From Cryomorphaceae bacterium (lineage in GTDB: Bacteria; Bacteroidota; Bacteroidia; Flavobacteriales; Schleiferiaceae): DNA of 48,613 bases. The DNA lies in contig JAFMBM010000017.1 of NCBI GenBank assembly GCA_017858515.1, positions 1 to 48,613 on the forward strand. Direction: 5' to 3'. This document shows positions 8,640 through 16,726 of the stretch, in pieces (the stretch's first letter is position 1; every line of letters starts with the position of its first letter). The translations under genes and the position numbers were made by a program. Below the pieces are notes generated by a model. The model searched no databases. It was given only the letters and a program-made list of their open reading frames with translations, and was not told where the DNA came from.

Positions 8640-11600
8640 ATGAAACAAAATACAGAACAAAAACACAACAAAGAATTCAAGCTATCCAGCTTGGCGGTAG
8701 ATAATAAAACTACCATCATTGTTGCTACCTTTTTAATTTTTATCGCAGGACTGATGGCTTACCGCAGCATGCCTGCGGAGGCTTTCCCTGAGATTGTTAC
8801 GCCAGAAATCTACGTGGGTACACCCTATCCTGGTAATAGTCCTTTAGATATTGAAAAACTCATTACCCGTCCTCTTGAAAAAGAAATCAACGGCATAACG
8901 GGTATCGATGAGATTAAGTCTACCAGCGTTCAAGGCTATAGTACTATACAGGTAAAATTCAATTTCGACGTCTCCCCTTCAGAGGCTTTGAGAAAGGTAA
9001 AAGACAAGGTAGATATTGCGAAAAGTGATCCTGATTTTCCTACCGATTTACCCGCAGATCCGAACATATTCGAAATGAATTTCGCTGAATTAGTTCCTAT
9101 TCTGAACATCAATTTATCTGGCGATTTTACTCCAGAACAGTTGAAAGAATATGCCGAATTTTTGGAAGATGAAATTGAAGCTCTTCCCGAAATATCGAAA
9201 GTAGACATTCGTGGTATTGATGATAAGGAAATGCGTATTCAGCTGAATGACAAAAAGATGCAGGCAATGGAGCTCAGCTTCGACGATATAGCCAATGCTA
9301 TTCGTAGCGAAAATATTTCCATATCAGGTGGAGATCTTCTGGTAGACGGATATCGCCGAAATGTGCGCATCAACGGTGAATTTAGATCCACCGAAGACGT
9401 CGGAAATGTAATTGTAAAGCATGAGAATGCGGATGTAGTGTATTTGAAAGATATCGCCACCATTGCCTTTGCCGAAGTAGAAAAAGAAAGCTATGCACGA
9501 GAGTATACCAAACCCGTTGTTATGGTGGATGTGGTTAAACGTGCTGGAGAAAACCTTATTAATGCTTCTGCGAAAATTCAAGATATTTTGGCCGAAGCTA
9601 AGGAAAACCGATTCCCAAGGAACCTTGAAATAAGTGTAACCAACGACCAAAGCGACCAAACGCGCAATCAACTTGCCGAACTAGAAAACTCCATCATTTT
9701 CGGAGTAATTCTGGTGGTAATTGTGTTGATGTTCTTTTTAGGACTGAGAAATGCCCTTTTTGTTGGAATTGCTATTCCTATGTCTATGCTCCTTTCATTC
9801 AGCCTATTATCTGCAATGGATGTTACCCTAAATACCATGGTGCTCTTCTCATTAGTACTAGCATTGGGTATGCTTGTAGACAACGGAATTGTAACGGTAG
9901 AAAATATCTACCGCTTAATGCAAGAGGGTATGAATCCAATAGATGCTGCCAAGCGCGGTGTTGGTGAAGTAGCCGTGGCAATTATCGCCTCTACGGCCAC
10001 CACTGTAGCAGCCTTTATTCCTCTCGCTTTCTGGCCTGGTTTAATGGGAGAGTTTATGAAATACCTTCCAATAACTCTAATTATTGTTCTTAGCTCTTCT
10101 CTCTTTGTAGCCTTGGTGATAAATCCAGTATTGGCCGCAATTTATATGAAGGTTACGGAAGAGGTTCCCAATAAAAGAAAGCTGTATACAAGAGCTATCA
10201 TTATTGCTGTTATAGGTCTTCTAATCGTCATTCTTGGGCTAGGCGTTTATTCTCCTATTCTTTGGCTTGGCAACTTGTTGGTGATCATCGCCTTTCTTAT
10301 TCCTTTCAATTATCATTTTCTTACACCTGCCATTGAGCGATTTCAAACAAGCTTCATCCCCAAATTGGAGGTGATCTATGAAAAAACCTTGCTGTTTGCC
10401 TTACGCGGATCAAATCCAGTGCGATTTTTTGTGGGTGCCTTTTTTATGCTCTTTCTTTCCTTTGCTCTGGTGGGTTTATTTCCTCCCAAAACCTTGTTCT
10501 TCCCTGAAAACCAACCCAATTTGGCCAACGTCTATATTGAGTTGCCCATAGGATCGGATATTGAAGAAACGAACAAGATTACCAAGAATATTGAAAGCCA
10601 GGTTCTTGAAACCATCAAGAAGTATGAGGTGGAAGAGAATGGTGTTCGTAAGAACTATATGGTGAAGTCTGTGATTGCCCAAGTTGGAGAAGGAACTTCT
10701 GATCCAAACCAAGGACCCTCGATGGCGCAGACTCCCAATAAAGCCAAGATTGCGGTGTCTTTTGTGGAATTTAAATACCGAAATGGAACCGAAAGTCAAC
10801 AAGTACTTAATGAAATTCGTGAAAGCATTCAAGACTATCCTGGTATTCTTATCTCTGTTGCGAAAGACGAGCAAGGCCCACCTGCCGGACCGCCTGTAAA
10901 TATTGAAATCCGCGGAGAAGATTACGATAAACTTCTTGTTGAAGCTGAAAATGTGCGTAAGTATATTGAGGAAGCCGGTATTGGTGGAATCGAAGAATTA
11001 AAGTTGGATGTAGAGCAAGGAAAACCCGAAATGCCTATTGAAATCGACCGGTCAAAGGCAAGAACTCTGGGTGTTTCTACCGCTTCTATCGGCGATGCTT
11101 TGAGGACCGCACTCTTTGGAAGGGAAGTCTCAACCTTTAAAGAAGGCGAAGATGACTATCCTATAAATATCCGATTGGATGAAACTTCTCGCTACAACGC
11201 AGAAGCCTTAATGAATCAACGAATTACTTTCCGCGATCCAGCTACGGGAAGAATTAAGCAAGTTCCTATTTCATCCGTGGCAGACTACAGTCGTACCTCT
11301 ACTTTTAGTTCAGTTAAAAGAGCTGAGTTGAAACGTGTAATTACCATTAGCTCCAATGTGCTAGCCAATTACAATCCTACCGAAACAGTCGACGCCATAA
11401 AAAAGAGAATGAACGATTATTCCCTTCCAACCGACATTTCCATTGCCTATACAGGACAACAAGAGGAACAAGCTGAGCAAATGGCATTCTTATCTACTGC
11501 CCTGTTGGTGGCTGTATTTATGATCTTCATCATTATGGTAATGCAGTTTAACTCTTCTAGTACTCCTTTCATCATTATGACTGCCGTGCTCTTAAGCTTT

Positions 11601-12098
11601 ATGGGGGTATTCTTGGGTCTGGTAATTTTCAGAATGGAGTTTGTAATCATGATGACCATGATTGGAATTATATCCTTAGCAGGAATTGTAGTTAATAATG
11701 CCATTGTACTTATCGATTATGCCAACCTGTTGATGGCCCGTAAAAAAGCAGAATTAGAACTTGCCCCAAATGAAAGATTGTCATTAAGGGATGTGTCTGG
11801 ATGTATTACCGAGGCAGGTAAAACACGCTTACGTCCGGTTCTTCTAACGGCAATTACAACTGTACTTGGCTTAGTTCCTCTGGCTATTGGCTTGAACATC
11901 GACTTTGGAACTTTACTTACCGAATATGATCCGAATATTTATGTGGGAGGAGATAATGTAATATTCTGGGGTCCTATGTCATGGACCATCATCTTTGGGC
12001 TTACTGTGGCTACCTTTTTAACGTTGGTCGTAACTCCGGTTATGTACCTGTTAATGAACCGGTTTAAGCTCTATCTCGGAAGGGCTGTTGTGAAATAA
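8640..12098 (+). CDS. RND-family efflux transporter (AcrB/HAE1-like inner-membrane pump)
   Basis: This 1152-aa inner-membrane proton-driven pump shows the duplicated RND architecture: TM1 at about 25-42, a large periplasmic loop, TM2-TM6, a cytoplasmic-side insertion with extra hydrophobic helices near 515-565, then TM7, a second periplasmic loop and TM8-TM12. The proton-relay position in TM4 reads VDNGIV with D414-N415, so only one of AcrB's two acidic residues is kept. That occurs in other RND branches. The second half has the matching GIVVNNAIVLIDYAN segment. The N-terminus resembles HAE-type pumps rather than metal CusA pumps. It is the last gene of the operon, 12 bp after the adaptor, and is followed by a strong terminator. 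Confidence 0.95.
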   Translation: MKQNTEQKHNKEFKLSSLAVDNKTTIIVATFLIFIAGLMAYRSMPAEAFPEIVTPEIYVGTPYPGNSPLDIEKLITRPLEKEINGITGIDEIKSTSVQGYSTIQVKFNFDVSPSEALRKVKDKVDIAKSDPDFPTDLPADPNIFEMNFAELVPILNINLSGDFTPEQLKEYAEFLEDEIEALPEISKVDIRGIDDKEMRIQLNDKKMQAMELSFDDIANAIRSENISISGGDLLVDGYRRNVRINGEFRSTEDVGNVIVKHENADVVYLKDIATIAFAEVEKESYAREYTKPVVMVDVVKRAGENLINASAKIQDILAEAKENRFPRNLEISVTNDQSDQTRNQLAELENSIIFGVILVVIVLMFFLGLRNALFVGIAIPMSMLLSFSLLSAMDVTLNTMVLFSLVLALGMLVDNGIVTVENIYRLMQEGMNPIDAAKRGVGEVAVAIIASTATTVAAFIPLAFWPGLMGEFMKYLPITLIIVLSSSLFVALVINPVLAAIYMKVTEEVPNKRKLYTRAIIIAVIGLLIVILGLGVYSPILWLGNLLVIIAFLIPFNYHFLTPAIERFQTSFIPKLEVIYEKTLLFALRGSNPVRFFVGAFFMLFLSFALVGLFPPKTLFFPENQPNLANVYIELPIGSDIEETNKITKNIESQVLETIKKYEVEENGVRKNYMVKSVIAQVGEGTSDPNQGPSMAQTPNKAKIAVSFVEFKYRNGTESQQVLNEIRESIQDYPGILISVAKDEQGPPAGPPVNIEIRGEDYDKLLVEAENVRKYIEEAGIGGIEELKLDVEQGKPEMPIEIDRSKARTLGVSTASIGDALRTALFGREVSTFKEGEDDYPINIRLDETSRYNAEALMNQRITFRDPATGRIKQVPISSVADYSRTSTFSSVKRAELKRVITISSNVLANYNPTETVDAIKKRMNDYSLPTDISIAYTGQQEEQAEQMAFLSTALLVAVFMIFIIMVMQFNSSSTPFIIMTAVLLSFMGVFLGLVIFRMEFVIMMTMIGIISLAGIVVNNAIVLIDYANLLMARKKAELELAPNERLSLRDVSGCITEAGKTRLRPVLLTAITTVLGLVPLAIGLNIDFGTLLTEYDPNIYVGGDNVIFWGPMSWTIIFGLTVATFLTLVVTPVMYLLMNRFKLYLGRAVVK

Positions 12099-12110
12099 TA
12101 AACCAGAGGT

Positions 12111-12138
12111 GAGGAGTAGAAATCTACTCCTCGCTTTT
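12111..12138 (+). terminator. Rho-independent terminator of the efflux operon
   Basis: A near-perfect palindrome GAGGAGTAGA-AA-TCTACTCCTC (12111-12132) forms an 8-9 bp GC-containing stem with a tetraloop-sized turn. A run of five T (12134-12138) follows. It lies 12 bp after the RND stop codon. Confidence 0.9.
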
Positions 12139-12153
12139 TACTTAACACCATAG

Positions 12154-12161
12154 TATTTTTG
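12154..12161 (+). promoter_or_regulatory. Predicted -7 element of dxs, near-leaderless
   Basis: TATTTTTG matches TAnnTTTG exactly and ends only 4 bp before the dxs ATG at 12166. Transcription would start at or within a base or two of the start codon. No TTTG was seen at the expected -33 distance, so the promoter is weak or activated by other means. The upstream flank is the efflux-operon terminator. Confidence 0.55.
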
Positions 12162-12165
12162 CGGT

Positions 12166-13830
12166 ATGCAAGAACCCCCTGCTCACGCAGATCAGCTTTC
12201 ACTAGAAGCCCTTCGTGCGTTCTCTTTAGATGAACTTGAGATTCTTGCCAAAAGAATTCGTTCTGAGTTAATTGCCCTCGATCCAGGTAAAAAAGCACAT
12301 TTACAATCGAGTCTTGCAACGGTTGAAATAAGCATTGGCCTTCACTATGTTTTCGACAGTCCGAATGACAAAATTGTTTGGGATGTAGGCCATCAAGCTT
12401 ATGTACACAAATGGTTGACCGGAAGGGCTGGTTTGCTAAAACATATGCGCACCTTAGGCGGAATTAGTGGCTTTCCCAAGCGAAGCGAAAGTGTATTTGA
12501 TGCCTTCGGGACTGGGCATTCAAGCACCTCTATTTCAGCCATTGGAGGAATGGCCCAAGCCGATCGGCTCCGCGGAATCATCGGTTGCTCATACATCGCC
12601 GTAATTGGGGATGGCGCCCTTACGGGTGGCCAAAGTTTTGAAGCATTGAATCATTTGGGAGCCCTGGGCCTTCCTATTATTGTTGTATTCAACGATAACG
12701 ATAGAAGTTTAGATCAAAATGTTGGTGCTCTATATGTCCAAAAATCGTATTCAAGTTACTTTAAATCATTAGGTTGGAAGTATTCTGGACCCATAGATGG
12801 GCATCATATTCCATCGATAATTGAATCATTTAGAAAGGCAAAAGAGTCAGTAGCTCCTATAGTACTTCACCTAAAAACCGAACATCCAGGAAATCGGAAC
12901 GGTCTATCCATCCAACCTAAAAAAGAAGGTCTTGTTTCTTTTTCTGAGGTATTTGGCGCTTGCATGCATTCTATGGCAGAGCAAAATGTGGAGTTTGCCG
13001 TTTGCAGCCCCGCAATGATTGAGCCTGCCTACTTAAAAGCTTTTAATGAAAAGTATCCTGAGCGCTGCTTTGATACTGGAATTACCGAACAACACGCGGT
13101 AGGCTTTGCAGCCGGAATGGCCAGTCAAGGGTTAAGAGTGTTCTGTCATCTCTACTCCACATTCAGCCAGAGAGCGGTAGATCAGATTATTCACGATGTG
13201 GCTCTTCAAAATTTACCTGTTTGTTTTGTTTTAGATCGAGCAGGCGTTACTGGCGAAGACGGCCCTACACACCATGGTTTATTTGATATTTCACTGTTTC
13301 AAAGTATTCCGAATTTAAAAATTTGGGACATGGCAGACGGCGACAGCCTAGCGGGTCTTTTGACTTCCTCTATAAAAGAAAGCGGTCCAATAGTGATAAG
13401 AATTCCAAAATCCACTACACTTTGGAAGGAGGTTCAAAATCCAAAACCCTTTTACAAACTGAATGAAACTGCTAGTAAAATAGGAGTTCTGTGTTTAGGG
13501 CATAGCCTAGAGTGGATTGATTTACCGGCTTTCTCTAATTATAATCAAGCCGTAGTGCAGTGTTTAAAACCATTGCCTATGGAGGAAATATCTGAATTTA
13601 TAGAAGCATTAGACGTCGTTTGGATTCTAGAAGACGGAATGCGGATTGGAGGTTTATATCAGCAGTTAACCGACTTGAAGGAGCAAAAAATGTGGAAGAC
13701 GAAGTTGTTCAGTAAGGCTTTTGACGATTGCTTTGTAGAGCATGGCTCATTAGAAGCTCTTTTAGAGAAGCATAAATTGGATGGAAAAAGCCTTTTAGCA
13801 CAAATGAAGGCATACGCGAATCAGAGCTAA
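12166..13830 (+). CDS. dxs: 1-deoxy-D-xylulose-5-phosphate synthase, shortened form
   Basis: DXS condenses pyruvate and glyceraldehyde 3-phosphate in a thiamine-diphosphate reaction, the first step of the MEP isoprenoid pathway. The protein is 554 aa, against about 620 in E. coli. The TPP/Mg motif GDGALTGG...ND is at 148-178. E308 in GITEQHA, the YSTFSQRA segment and DGPTHHG match the pyrimidine domain, and a transketolase C-terminal domain follows. Two parts look reduced. About 40 residues after NVGAL (near 188) are missing, and the KGxGYxPAE plus following His region that I expect between domains I and II is replaced by EHPGNRNGL near 239-247. H45 is kept in a changed KAHL context. No other MEP gene is nearby. 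DXS is the best assignment, but a DXS-like paralogue is possible. Confidence 0.82.
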   Translation: MQEPPAHADQLSLEALRAFSLDELEILAKRIRSELIALDPGKKAHLQSSLATVEISIGLHYVFDSPNDKIVWDVGHQAYVHKWLTGRAGLLKHMRTLGGISGFPKRSESVFDAFGTGHSSTSISAIGGMAQADRLRGIIGCSYIAVIGDGALTGGQSFEALNHLGALGLPIIVVFNDNDRSLDQNVGALYVQKSYSSYFKSLGWKYSGPIDGHHIPSIIESFRKAKESVAPIVLHLKTEHPGNRNGLSIQPKKEGLVSFSEVFGACMHSMAEQNVEFAVCSPAMIEPAYLKAFNEKYPERCFDTGITEQHAVGFAAGMASQGLRVFCHLYSTFSQRAVDQIIHDVALQNLPVCFVLDRAGVTGEDGPTHHGLFDISLFQSIPNLKIWDMADGDSLAGLLTSSIKESGPIVIRIPKSTTLWKEVQNPKPFYKLNETASKIGVLCLGHSLEWIDLPAFSNYNQAVVQCLKPLPMEEISEFIEALDVVWILEDGMRIGGLYQQLTDLKEQKMWKTKLFSKAFDDCFVEHGSLEALLEKHKLDGKSLLAQMKAYANQS

Positions 13831-13858
13831 CTGATTTTGCTGAATAAAAAGAAAAAAG

Positions 13859-13906
13859 AAGCCACGGCCTTGTAATCTCCTTACAAACCGTGGCTTTTCT
13901 TTTTTA
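13859..13906. terminator. Bidirectional terminator between dxs and gap
   Basis: An outer stem AAGCCACGG (13859-13867)/CCGTGGCTT (13888-13896) and an inner stem TTGTAA (13870-13875)/TTACAA (13881-13886) close a 5-nt loop. The hairpin is flanked by an A-rich run on the left and TTTTCTTTTTT on the right. It can therefore terminate both dxs (plus) and gap (minus). Confidence 0.9.
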
Positions 13907-13924
13907 ACTATCGCTTTTTGAAAC

Positions 13925-14920
13925 TTAAAGTTCGGCCATTTTCAAGCACATATCAGCTAAACGAGCCGAATACCCTGCCTCATTATCGTACCAACCCACA
14001 ACCTTAAGCAAGGTGCCATTGGCGCTGGTAAGATCTGCATCGAAGATATTAGAATAGGTACTTCCAATAATATCTGAACTTACGATAGGATCTGTGCAAT
14101 ACTCGAGAATGCCCTTCATAGAGCCTTCTGATGCGGCTTTCATTGCGGCATTTACTTCTTCAGCCGTAACTTCCTTCTCAAGGATAACCGTTAAGTCTGT
14201 AACAGAACCCGTAATGGTTGGCACACGCATGGCTATTCCATCTAGTTTTCCAACCAATTCAGGAAGAACCAAGCCTACCGCTGACGCAGCTCCTGTGCTT
14301 GTTGGAATGATATTTTGAGAGGCCGCTCTAGCACGACGAAGATCGTCATGTGGTGCATCTTGAATACGCTGATCCGAAGTAAAGGCGTGAATGGTAGTCA
14401 TAAACCCCTTTACAATTCCGAAGTTGTCTTGTATAACCTTCGCCATCGGAGCCAAGCAATTGGTTGTGCAAGAAGCATTTGAAACAAGTACATCAGCAGA
14501 AGTGAGTTCGTGGTCGTTTACACCAAGAACCACTGTCTTTATTCCCTTTTTAGCTGGAGCAGAAAGCAAAACACGCTTGGCGCCCGCTTGAATATGTTTC
14601 GACATACCAGCTTCATCTCTAAAAATTCCAGTGCACTCCAACACCACATCTACCGCATGCTCCTTCCATGGAAGAGCCGCAGGATCTTTAATAGCCGTAA
14701 TAATAATGGAATGTCCATCTACTATTAAGGTATTGCCTTCCACCCTAACATCGCCTTTGTATCTGCCATGTGCGGTATCGTATTTTAGCAAGTGTGCCAG
14801 AGTCTTAGGATCGGTTAGATCGTTAATGGCTACCACCTCTACTGCATTGTTTTGCATTAGATTGCGAAAGGTTAGCCTACCAATTCGGCCAAATCCGTTT
14901 ATTGCGATTTTCTTTTTCAT
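13925..14920 (-). CDS. gap: Type I glyceraldehyde-3-phosphate dehydrogenase
   Basis: This 331-aa cytosolic enzyme oxidises glyceraldehyde 3-phosphate to 1,3-bisphosphoglycerate. The N-terminal NGFGRIGR dinucleotide-binding motif is at 8-15. D34 indicates NAD preference. The active-site segment SNASCTTN has catalytic C151, with partner H178 in TTIHAF. The length is standard. It lies 14 bp downstream of pfkA on the same strand, so the two glycolytic genes form an operon. Regulation probably follows the palindromes upstream of pfkA. A shared hairpin terminator follows the stop codon. Confidence 0.97.
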   Translation of the reverse strand: MKKKIAINGFGRIGRLTFRNLMQNNAVEVVAINDLTDPKTLAHLLKYDTAHGRYKGDVRVEGNTLIVDGHSIIITAIKDPAALPWKEHAVDVVLECTGIFRDEAGMSKHIQAGAKRVLLSAPAKKGIKTVVLGVNDHELTSADVLVSNASCTTNCLAPMAKVIQDNFGIVKGFMTTIHAFTSDQRIQDAPHDDLRRARAASQNIIPTSTGAASAVGLVLPELVGKLDGIAMRVPTITGSVTDLTVILEKEVTAEEVNAAMKAASEGSMKGILEYCTDPIVSSDIIGSTYSNIFDADLTSANGTLLKVVGWYDNEAGYSARLADMCLKMAEL

Positions 14921-14934
14921 TTTTCCCTTTTTTC

Positions 14935-15906
14935 TTAGATTGATAAAATTTTTGATATTCTCAGTAAATCCATATTCAGAGGCACTTGGTTCTGAATGGC
15001 TTTCTGGAGAAAGGTGAAGGTAACTTCGTTATTTACTACGCCGCACATTACGTCTGTTTTTCCGTCGAAAAGGGCTTCTACAGCCGCAACGCCTAATTTG
15101 CTAGCCAATACTCGGTCGAAACAACTCGGCGATCCACCGCGCTGTAGGTGTCCTAAAATGGTCACTTTAGCATCGATGAATGGATAATGATCCTTTACTC
15201 TTTCTGCAATTTCAAAGGTATTTCCAAGTCGATTGCCTTCCGCAACCAGAACAATATTAGAGGTTTTCCTATTTGCAAAACCACGTGCTATTTCAGATAA
15301 AAGCTCCTCCATCGTGCGATTGGCTTCTGGAAGGATTACATCTAAAGCACCGGTAGCAACCGCTGTTCGCAAGGCTATAAATCCTGTATCTCTTCCCATA
15401 ACCTCTACAAAAAAGAGCCGATTGTGGGAGCTAGCAGTATCACGAATCTTATCTACACATTCGGTTACAACATTGGTCGCAGAATCATAGCCAAGCGTAA
15501 AGTCCGTTCCATATAAGTCATTGTCAATGGTTCCTGGAATACCAATTACAGGAAGACCAAACTCTTTTGTAAAAAGATGGGCACCCGTAAAACTTCCGTT
15601 TCCGCCAATAACAACGAGCCCATCCAAATCTGCCTTTTTACAGTTATGATAGGCCAATTCTCTTCCTTCCTTGGTTCGGAAGGCATCCGATCGGGCCGAT
15701 TTTAGAAAGGTTCCACCTAGATTCAATATGTTTTTTACCGATCGCGAATCCAAGGGTTCAAACTCATTATCGATAAGACCCTGAAAGCCGCGAATAACTC
15801 CAACTACTTCTCTCTCATAGTACACCGCTGTTCGAACAACCGCCCGAATGGCTGCGTTCATTCCTGGCGCATCTCCGCCTGAGGTTAAGACCCCAATTTT
15901 CTTCAT
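14935..15906 (-). CDS. pfkA: ATP-dependent 6-phosphofructokinase with Asn at position 103
   Basis: This 323-aa PFK phosphorylates fructose 6-phosphate, the committed step of glycolysis. GGDAPGMNAAIR (10-21) forms the nucleotide-binding loop. TIDND near 125-129 holds the catalytic base equivalent to E. coli D127, and VEVMGRDTG binds substrate. At residue 103 the usual GGDGS motif reads GGNGS, so the Mg-binding Asp of E. coli PfkA is Asn. Residue 104 is Gly, which in this superfamily indicates ATP rather than pyrophosphate as donor. Numbering matches E. coli without gaps to this point. It is the first gene of pfkA-gap. The predicted -7 element ends 4 bp before the ATG, and two palindromes lie just upstream. 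Confidence 0.96.
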   Translation of the reverse strand: MKKIGVLTSGGDAPGMNAAIRAVVRTAVYYEREVVGVIRGFQGLIDNEFEPLDSRSVKNILNLGGTFLKSARSDAFRTKEGRELAYHNCKKADLDGLVVIGGNGSFTGAHLFTKEFGLPVIGIPGTIDNDLYGTDFTLGYDSATNVVTECVDKIRDTASSHNRLFFVEVMGRDTGFIALRTAVATGALDVILPEANRTMEELLSEIARGFANRKTSNIVLVAEGNRLGNTFEIAERVKDHYPFIDAKVTILGHLQRGGSPSCFDRVLASKLGVAAVEALFDGKTDVMCGVVNNEVTFTFLQKAIQNQVPLNMDLLRISKILSI

Positions 15907-15910
15907 ACTA

Positions 15911-15918
15911 CAAATCTA
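15911..15918 (-). promoter_or_regulatory. Predicted -7 element of pfkA-gap, near-leaderless
   Basis: On the minus strand this reads TAGATTTG, an exact TAnnTTTG match ending 4 bp before the pfkA ATG at 15906. The implied transcript begins at or next to the start codon. The expected -33 region falls inside the palindrome at 15926-15946 and has no TTTG, which is compatible with a regulator-controlled promoter. Confidence 0.6.
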
Positions 15919-15925
15919 TTCAAAC

Positions 15926-15946
15926 TTAGTGTACCTATTACACTAA
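15926..15946. promoter_or_regulatory. 21-bp palindromic operator, pfkA side
   Basis: This is a perfect inverted repeat TTAGTGTA-N5-TACACTAA in the divergent pfkA/Nudix-regulator region. It covers the -33 region of the pfkA promoter. Nudix-type (NrtR-related) regulators in Bacteroidota bind palindromes of about this length near their own genes, so the neighbouring regulator is the first candidate. Which protein binds is inference. Confidence 0.7.
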
Positions 15947-15948
15947 TT

Positions 15949-15969
15949 GCAAGAAAAGTTATTTCTTGC
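15949..15969. promoter_or_regulatory. Second 21-bp palindrome, regulator side
   Basis: This is a perfect inverted repeat GCAAGAAA-N5-TTTCTTGC, starting 2 bp after the first palindrome. The centres are 23 bp apart. Both have 8-bp arms and 5-bp spacers but unrelated arm sequences, so two different proteins may bind. It lies upstream of the -7 element of the Nudix regulator gene, at the -33 side. Confidence 0.6.
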
Positions 15970-15982
15970 GCATGCTAAACTA

Positions 15983-15990
15983 TATATTTG
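15983..15990 (+). promoter_or_regulatory. Predicted -7 element of the Nudix-regulator gene
   Basis: TATATTTG matches TAnnTTTG exactly. The predicted transcript would start near 15994 and carry a leader of about 35 nt before the ATG at 16029. No TTTG lies at the ideal -33 spacing. The palindrome at 15949-15969 occupies that region instead. Confidence 0.6.
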
Positions 15991-16028
15991 TATTCCAACC
16001 AACGCAATACCAAATCAAGAATTTTAGA

Positions 16029-16715
16029 ATGAATCATACAGTTAATCCTCATGTTTCTGTTGACTGCGTGATATTTGGCTTCGATAATGAGCGCCTGAAT
16101 GTCTTGCTGATTGAGAGAACGGCCGGCGACACACCTGCAGCGGTTCAATACGCACTGCCAGGAGACTTAGTGTGGGAAGACGAATCGTTGGATAATGCAG
16201 CTTCTCGCGTTTTAAAAGAACTCACCAATCTTGAAGGCATATATTTAAAGCAGTTTAAAGCTTTTGGAAATCCTAATCGTGTAAATGACTTTAAAGATTT
16301 AGACTGGCTGCAATCGTACAGACAACAGCCGCAAGCCAGGGTTATTACTATTGGATATTATGCTTTCATTCGTATGGACGAGCTTCATCCGGAGGCAAGT
16401 TCTTTCGCGGAGAAAGTGTTTTGGAGGGATATTCATGAAGTTCCCCTACTCGGATTCGACCACAATGAGATTGTAGATGAGGCTATTGAAGTGTTGCGCA
16501 ATGACTTCGATAGCAATAAAATTGGATTTGAGTTATTACCTGATAAATTCACCCTCAGCCAGTTACAGACCCTTTACGAAAGCATTCTGGACAGAAAATT
16601 AGACAAACGGAATTTTAGAAAGAAGGTCCTAAAAGAAAGTATTGTTGTTCCGTTAGATGAAAAACAGAAAGGTGTTCTTCATAAACCTGCACAGCTTTTC
16701 GAGCTCAATCAATAA
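16029..16715 (+). CDS. Nudix-domain transcriptional regulator (NrtR-like)
   Basis: This 228-aa protein joins an N-terminal Nudix-fold domain (about 5-150) to a C-terminal winged-helix domain (about 150-225, with FTLSQLQTLYESIL). The Nudix box is degenerate. After PGDLVWEDESL the REUxEE core reads RVLKEL, so hydrolysis is unlikely and the domain probably binds a sugar or nucleotide effector. That is the known pattern for NrtR/AraR-type regulators of Bacteroidota. The start at 16029 is used. An upstream TTG start at 15966 would lie inside the second palindrome and before the promoter. The divergent pfkA-gap operon is the obvious target besides itself. Its stop overlaps the next reading frame (TAATG). 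Confidence 0.88.
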   Translation: MNHTVNPHVSVDCVIFGFDNERLNVLLIERTAGDTPAAVQYALPGDLVWEDESLDNAASRVLKELTNLEGIYLKQFKAFGNPNRVNDFKDLDWLQSYRQQPQARVITIGYYAFIRMDELHPEASSFAEKVFWRDIHEVPLLGFDHNEIVDEAIEVLRNDFDSNKIGFELLPDKFTLSQLQTLYESILDRKLDKRNFRKKVLKESIVVPLDEKQKGVLHKPAQLFELNQ

Positions 16716-16726
16716 TGGCAGTGCCT

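Noticed and set aside
12071-12319. 82-codon minus-strand frame across the efflux-operon terminator
   Set aside because: It crosses a strong terminator and lies antisense to the start of dxs. No family motif.
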